From assembly GCA_017387515.1 (NCBI GenBank), contig JAFOFC010000045.1, positions 1 to 59,265 of the forward strand: DNA of 59,265 nt. The letters run 5' to 3'. Below are positions 56,251 to 59,265 of the stretch, piece after piece (positions within the stretch are counted from its first letter, which is position 1; every line of letters starts with the position of its first letter). This stretch comes from Paludibacteraceae bacterium (GTDB taxonomy: Bacteria > Bacteroidota > Bacteroidia > Bacteroidales > Paludibacteraceae). Under the pieces are notes generated by a model. The model saw only the letters and a program-made list of their open reading frames with translations, had not been told where the DNA came from and ran no database searches. The position numbers and the translations under genes were made by a program.

Positions 56251-56646
56251 TTAATAAACATAACACAATACTTCACCACCCACGTTCAATTCGCGAGCTT
56301 CTTTGTCGGTCATTACACCTTTAGAGGTAGAAATGATAGCGATTCCCAAACCGTTCAATACACGTGGGAGATCTTTGTGGCTTGCATATTTACGCAAACC
56401 AGGAGTAGATACACGCTGTAATTTTTTAATAGCGTTTACTTTGCCAGCTTTGTCATATTTCAAAGCCACTTTGATGGTACCTTGAGGACCATCTTCTTCG
56501 AACTTATAGTTCAAGATATATCCTTGCTCAAACAAGATCTTGGTAAGTTCTTTTTTCAAATTTGACGCAGGAACCTCTACCACTTTGTGACCGGCTTTGA
56601 TTGCGTTGCGCAAACGCGTCAAATAATCTGCTATTGGATCTGTCAT
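56251..56646 (-). CDS. rpsH: 30S ribosomal protein S8
   Basis: S8 binds the central domain of 16S rRNA and in other bacteria represses the spc operon. The 131-residue protein begins [20 protein letters not shown] and ends with [27 protein letters not shown], split by the loop. It lies between rpsN and rplF. I could not identify a mimic of its rRNA site. Confidence 0.98.
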   Translation of the reverse strand: MTDPIADYLTRLRNAIKAGHKVVEVPASNLKKELTKILFEQGYILNYKFEEDGPQGTIKVALKYDKAGKVNAIKKLQRVSTPGLRKYASHKDLPRVLNGLGIAIISTSKGVMTDKEARELNVGGEVLCYVY

Positions 56647-56717
56647 AAGTTAAAAATTAAATTAATCAGGACTGCCCTGACAATATTTAGTTATACTTTC
56701 TTTTGTTTGTTTTTTGA

Positions 56718-56987
56718 TTACCAGCTTGCTTTTTTAACACCTGGGATTAAGCCTTTAGAAGCCATTTCGCGGAATTGGATACGTGACAATCCAAATACAC
56801 GCATATAACCTTTAGGACGACCAGTGATTTTGCAACGGTTGTGTAATCTGACCGGAGATGCATTTTTAGGAAGAGCTTGCAAAGCTTCATAATTGCCTTC
56901 TGCTTTTAGTTGTTCTCTTTTAGCAGCATATTTGGCAACTAATTTTGCTCTTTTCACCTCGCGGGCTTTCATTGATTCTTTTGCCAT
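56718..56987 (-). CDS. rpsN: 30S ribosomal protein S14 (zinc-free form)
   Basis: This 89-residue S14 is the long, zinc-independent form: [21 protein letters not shown] at the start, [34 protein letters not shown] and the end [11 protein letters not shown]. Only one Cys is present and no CxxC pair. It lies 10 bases after rplE. Confidence 0.98.
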   Translation of the reverse strand: MAKESMKAREVKRAKLVAKYAAKREQLKAEGNYEALQALPKNASPVRLHNRCKITGRPKGYMRVFGLSRIQFREMASKGLIPGVKKASW

Positions 56988-56997
56988 AATCTATTCC

Positions 56998-57540
56998 TTA
57001 TTTTTTAAAGGGTAAACCAAATTCTTTCAACAAAGCGTAAGCTTCTTCGTCGGTTTTAGCCGAAGTAACAAAGGTAATGTTCATACCCATGATTTTAGAA
57101 ACAGCATCAATGTTGATTTCTGGGAAAATAATTTGTTCTTGGATACCGAAGGTATAATTACCACGACCATCCATTTTGCTGTTGATACCTTTAAAGTCGC
57201 GGATACGAGGCAATGCAACGCGTACCAATTTTTCTAGGAATTCGTACATTTGATCGCGACGAAGGGTAACACATACACCAATAGGCATTTTTTTACGCAA
57301 CTTAAAGTTAGAGATGTCTTTTTTAGAGTAAGTTGCTACAGCTTTTTGGCCAGAAATTGCGGTCATTTCGTTGATTGCAATTTCGATGATTTTTTTGTCT
57401 GCAACTGCTGCACCTAAACCTTGGTTCAAAACAATTTTTTCCAAAACAGGCACTTGCATGCTTGATTTGTAACCAAATTGTTTCATCAAAGCGGGAGCAA
57501 TGCGTTCTACGTAATCTTTCTTTAAACTAGCGGTATTCAT
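56998..57540 (-). CDS. rplE: 50S ribosomal protein L5
   Basis: L5 binds 5S rRNA and contacts S13 and the P-site tRNA. The 180-residue protein has [16 protein letters not shown], the [24 protein letters not shown] region, [20 protein letters not shown]-type RIRDFKGI, and [11 protein letters not shown]. Its start overlaps the rplX stop by one base. Confidence 0.98.
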   Translation of the reverse strand: MNTASLKKDYVERIAPALMKQFGYKSSMQVPVLEKIVLNQGLGAAVADKKIIEIAINEMTAISGQKAVATYSKKDISNFKLRKKMPIGVCVTLRRDQMYEFLEKLVRVALPRIRDFKGINSKMDGRGNYTFGIQEQIIFPEINIDAVSKIMGMNITFVTSAKTDEEAYALLKEFGLPFKK

Positions 57541-57854
57541 TATTTAATTTCCTCCCCTGTTGTTTTAGCGTAACGCACTGATTTGCCATCCACTTTTTTA
57601 CGACCAATACGAGTAGGTTTGTTGTTTTTGTCTACTACGTTTAGGTTAGAGATGTGAATGGGAGCTTCTTTTTTCACGATGCCACCTTGTGGACTTTTTG
57701 CATTAGGTTTGGTATGTTTAGATACCATATTTACACCTTCTACGATAGCACGTTGTTTTTCAACTTGTACTTCTAAAACGCGAGCGATTTTACCTTTATC
57801 ATCGCCAGCGTTTACATAGACGGTATCACCTTTTTTGATGTGTAACTTTGTCAT
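57540..57854 (-). CDS. rplX: 50S ribosomal protein L24
   Basis: L24 is an early 23S rRNA assembly initiator. The 104-residue KOW-domain protein starts [21 protein letters not shown], carries [18 protein letters not shown] and [17 protein letters not shown]. Its stop shares one base with the rplE start, and rplN lies 21 bases upstream. Confidence 0.98.
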   Translation of the reverse strand: MTKLHIKKGDTVYVNAGDDKGKIARVLEVQVEKQRAIVEGVNMVSKHTKPNAKSPQGGIVKKEAPIHISNLNVVDKNNKPTRIGRKKVDGKSVRYAKTTGEEIK

Positions 57855-57875
57855 CTCAGAATTGTTTTTTTCGAA

Positions 57876-58241
57876 TTAAAGTACTTCAGGTGCTAACGAA
57901 ACAATTTTCATATTAGTTGCACGCAATTCTCTGGCTACAGGTCCGAAAATACGGCTGCCTCTCATTTCGCCAGCTCCGTTCAACAACACGCAAGCGTTGT
58001 CATCAAAACGGATGTACGAACCATCAGCACGTCTAATTTCTTTTTTGGTACGAACTACCACTGCCTTAGAAACGGCACCTTTTTTAGTATCACTTGAGGG
58101 GATTACCGATTTAACAGCCACAACAATAATGTCCCCTACTGTGGCATAGCGTTTGCCAGTACCGCCTAATACGCGGATACATAGCACTTCTTTTGCGCCA
58201 CTGTTGTCGGCTACGGTAAGTCTTGATTCTTGTTGTATCAT
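57876..58241 (-). CDS. rplN: 50S ribosomal protein L14
   Basis: L14 forms part of bridge B8 and binds the silencing factor RsfS. The 121-residue protein starts [20 protein letters not shown] and contains [29 protein letters not shown] and [11 protein letters not shown], ending IVSLAPEVL. It lies 3 bases after rpsQ. Confidence 0.98.
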   Translation of the reverse strand: MIQQESRLTVADNSGAKEVLCIRVLGGTGKRYATVGDIIVVAVKSVIPSSDTKKGAVSKAVVVRTKKEIRRADGSYIRFDDNACVLLNGAGEMRGSRIFGPVARELRATNMKIVSLAPEVL

Positions 58242-58244
58242 GGT

Positions 58245-58496
58245 TTATTTTGCTTTTTCGATAATTTCAATCAATCTCCATCTTTTGAGTTTACTCAATG
58301 GACGAGTTTCCATAATTCTTACCGTATCACCAATACCACATTCGTTGTTTTCGTCGTGTGCGTGGTATTTTTTTGTCTTGTTTACGAATTTACCGTAAAT
58401 AGGGTGTTTTTCTTTCCACTTGACAGCAACTGTAATGGTTTTGTCCATTTTGTTGCTTGATACGATTCCTTGTCTTTCTTTTCTTAGGTTTCTCAT
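58245..58496 (-). CDS. rpsQ: 30S ribosomal protein S17
   Basis: S17 is an early 16S rRNA 5'-domain binder. The 83-residue OB-fold protein has [40 protein letters not shown], and [20 protein letters not shown] near the end. Short gaps to rpmC (13 bases) and rplN (3 bases) fit one transcript. Confidence 0.98.
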   Translation of the reverse strand: MRNLRKERQGIVSSNKMDKTITVAVKWKEKHPIYGKFVNKTKKYHAHDENNECGIGDTVRIMETRPLSKLKRWRLIEIIEKAK

Positions 58497-58509
58497 ATCC
58501 GGTGTATTA

Positions 58510-58704
58510 TTATTTATTAATTTCTCTTTGACGCAACTCGGTTTCTAAACGAGCAATGGTTTTGCGTGTTTCACGAATTTGACTAGGATTGTCAAGCGGA
58601 GAAATAGCATGGCTCAACTTTAATTTAGCAAGAGTAGCCTTTTCGCTTTCGAGTCTTTCTACAATCTCTTTGTCTACTAACTTTTTAACTTCTGCTGTTT
58701 TCAT
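58510..58704 (-). CDS. rpmC: 50S ribosomal protein L29
   Basis: L29 lies beside the polypeptide exit and helps form the docking site of trigger factor and SRP. The 64-residue helical hairpin contains [24 protein letters not shown], split by the turn, and ends [11 protein letters not shown]. It is 5 bases after rplP. Confidence 0.97.
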   Translation of the reverse strand: MKTAEVKKLVDKEIVERLESEKATLAKLKLSHAISPLDNPSQIRETRKTIARLETELRQREINK

Positions 58705-58709
58705 ACTAT

Positions 58710-59144
58710 TTACGCATTTTCAGATTCATAATCGTAGTCACGTCTTACTACAAACTTGGTAGTAATTGGAAGTTTTTGAGCAGCCAAACGCAATGCTTCT
58801 TTAGCAATTGCAAATGGAACGCCTTCTACTTCAAACAACATACGGCCGGGAGTAACAGGAGCTACATAGCCTTCTGGGTTACCTTTACCTTTACCCATAC
58901 GTACGTCAGCAGGTTTTTTAGTAATTGGTTTGTCAGGGAAAATTCTTACCCATACTTGACCTTGACGTTGCATGTATCTGGTAACTGCAATACGAGCCGC
59001 TTCAATTTGACGACCGGTAATCCATTTAGATTGCAAGGCCTTTATACCGAAAGATCCAAAAGCCAATTGGTTACCACGACCAGCGTTGCCTTTCATGGTA
59101 CCCTTTTGGGGTCTTCTGAACTTTGTCTTTTTAGGTTGTAACAT
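58710..59144 (-). CDS. rplP: 50S ribosomal protein L16
   Basis: L16 positions the A-site tRNA near the peptidyl transferase centre. The 144-residue protein begins [19 protein letters not shown], has [37 protein letters not shown] and [20 protein letters not shown]. The rpsC end lies 20 bases upstream. Confidence 0.98.
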   Translation of the reverse strand: MLQPKKTKFRRPQKGTMKGNAGRGNQLAFGSFGIKALQSKWITGRQIEAARIAVTRYMQRQGQVWVRIFPDKPITKKPADVRMGKGKGNPEGYVAPVTPGRMLFEVEGVPFAIAKEALRLAAQKLPITTKFVVRRDYDYESENA

Positions 59145-59164
59145 AATTTCTTGAAATTAACAGA

Positions 59165-59265
59165 TTATTTTTTTCTCTTTTTAAAACCTTTGCCATTGTT
59201 ACCAGCATTAGAGTGGTTTTCTTTGGCGTTGGTAAATTGAGGAGTAAGGTCTTTTTTGCCATAAA
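59165..59265 (-). CDS. rpsC: 30S ribosomal protein S3, C-terminal fragment (runs off window)
   Basis: Only the last 33 or so residues are visible, ending with GKGFKKRKK and a TAA stop at 59165-59167. The sequence is Lys/Asn-rich and not diagnostic by itself. Position directly before rplP, where rpsC always lies in this operon, and the basic tail support S3. The rest of the gene lies beyond the right edge. Confidence 0.7.
   Translation of the reverse strand, partial: YGKKDLTPQFTNAKENHSNAGNNGKGFKKRKK

Overview
The window is a gene-dense chromosomal segment from a member of the Bacteroidota, most probably a Bacteroidales species. The evidence is: Bacteroidota-type promoters (a -7 box TAnnTTTG, sometimes with TTG or TTTG about 20 bases upstream), few Shine-Dalgarno sites, a DUF2723 membrane protein, a formate-dependent PurT, a type IX secretion C-terminal signal on an amylase, the zinc-free forms of S14 and L36, and the ribosomal gene order rpsC-rplP-...-secY-map-infA-rpmJ-rpsM-rpsK-rpsD-rpoA-rplQ. 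I see no insertion sequence, prophage, CRISPR array, tRNA or rRNA. This is core genome rather than an island.

Layout. 1-2.9 kb: recG and ispD on the minus strand. 3-9.7 kb (plus): a DUF2723 glycosyltransferase-like protein, a NodB deacetylase, purD, an unknown membrane protein and a short DedA-family protein. 9.7-17.7 kb: a Dabb-domain protein diverging from an aldehyde dehydrogenase, then purT, topA, and a cupin regulator paired with an acyl-CoA synthetase. 17.7-20.3 kb (minus): a secreted GH13 amylase carrying a T9SS tail. 20.4-24.6 kb (plus): cysS, a SPOR protein, a YciO-like protein, and an alkaline-phosphatase-fold protein that has lost almost all catalytic residues. 24.6-27.6 kb (minus): a TPP riboswitch controlling a TonB receptor and a PnuC-family transporter, a thiamine uptake unit. 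27.7-30 kb (minus): a ClC channel and a true TsaC/Sua5. 30.1-34.6 kb (plus): recJ, recQ and RNase Z. 34.7-41.6 kb (plus): guaB followed by three periplasmic foldase-like genes and an LptA/OstA-like gene, an outer-membrane biogenesis unit. 41.6-43.1 kb (minus): a stand-alone trpB2 gene behind a complete trp-type attenuator. 43.2-48.6 kb (minus): yceD-rpmF, and an operon pyrH-frr-Omp85-rsgA-histidine kinase. 48.6-59.3 kb (minus): the S10/spc/alpha ribosomal operon, closed by a strong terminator after rplQ and running off the right edge inside rpsC.

The most notable element is the leader of trpB2 (42974-43139, minus). It holds a Bacteroidota promoter, a 14-codon leader peptide ending in Trp-Trp-Arg-Arg-Leu-stop, and three mutually exclusive hairpins including an intrinsic terminator, with the same logic as enterobacterial trpL but in front of an orphan TrpB2. 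Second in interest are the degenerate alkaline-phosphatase-fold protein (23073-24632), the TPP riboswitch with a visible Shine-Dalgarno-sequestering arm, and short repeat families that sit on or next to the stop codons of several unrelated genes.
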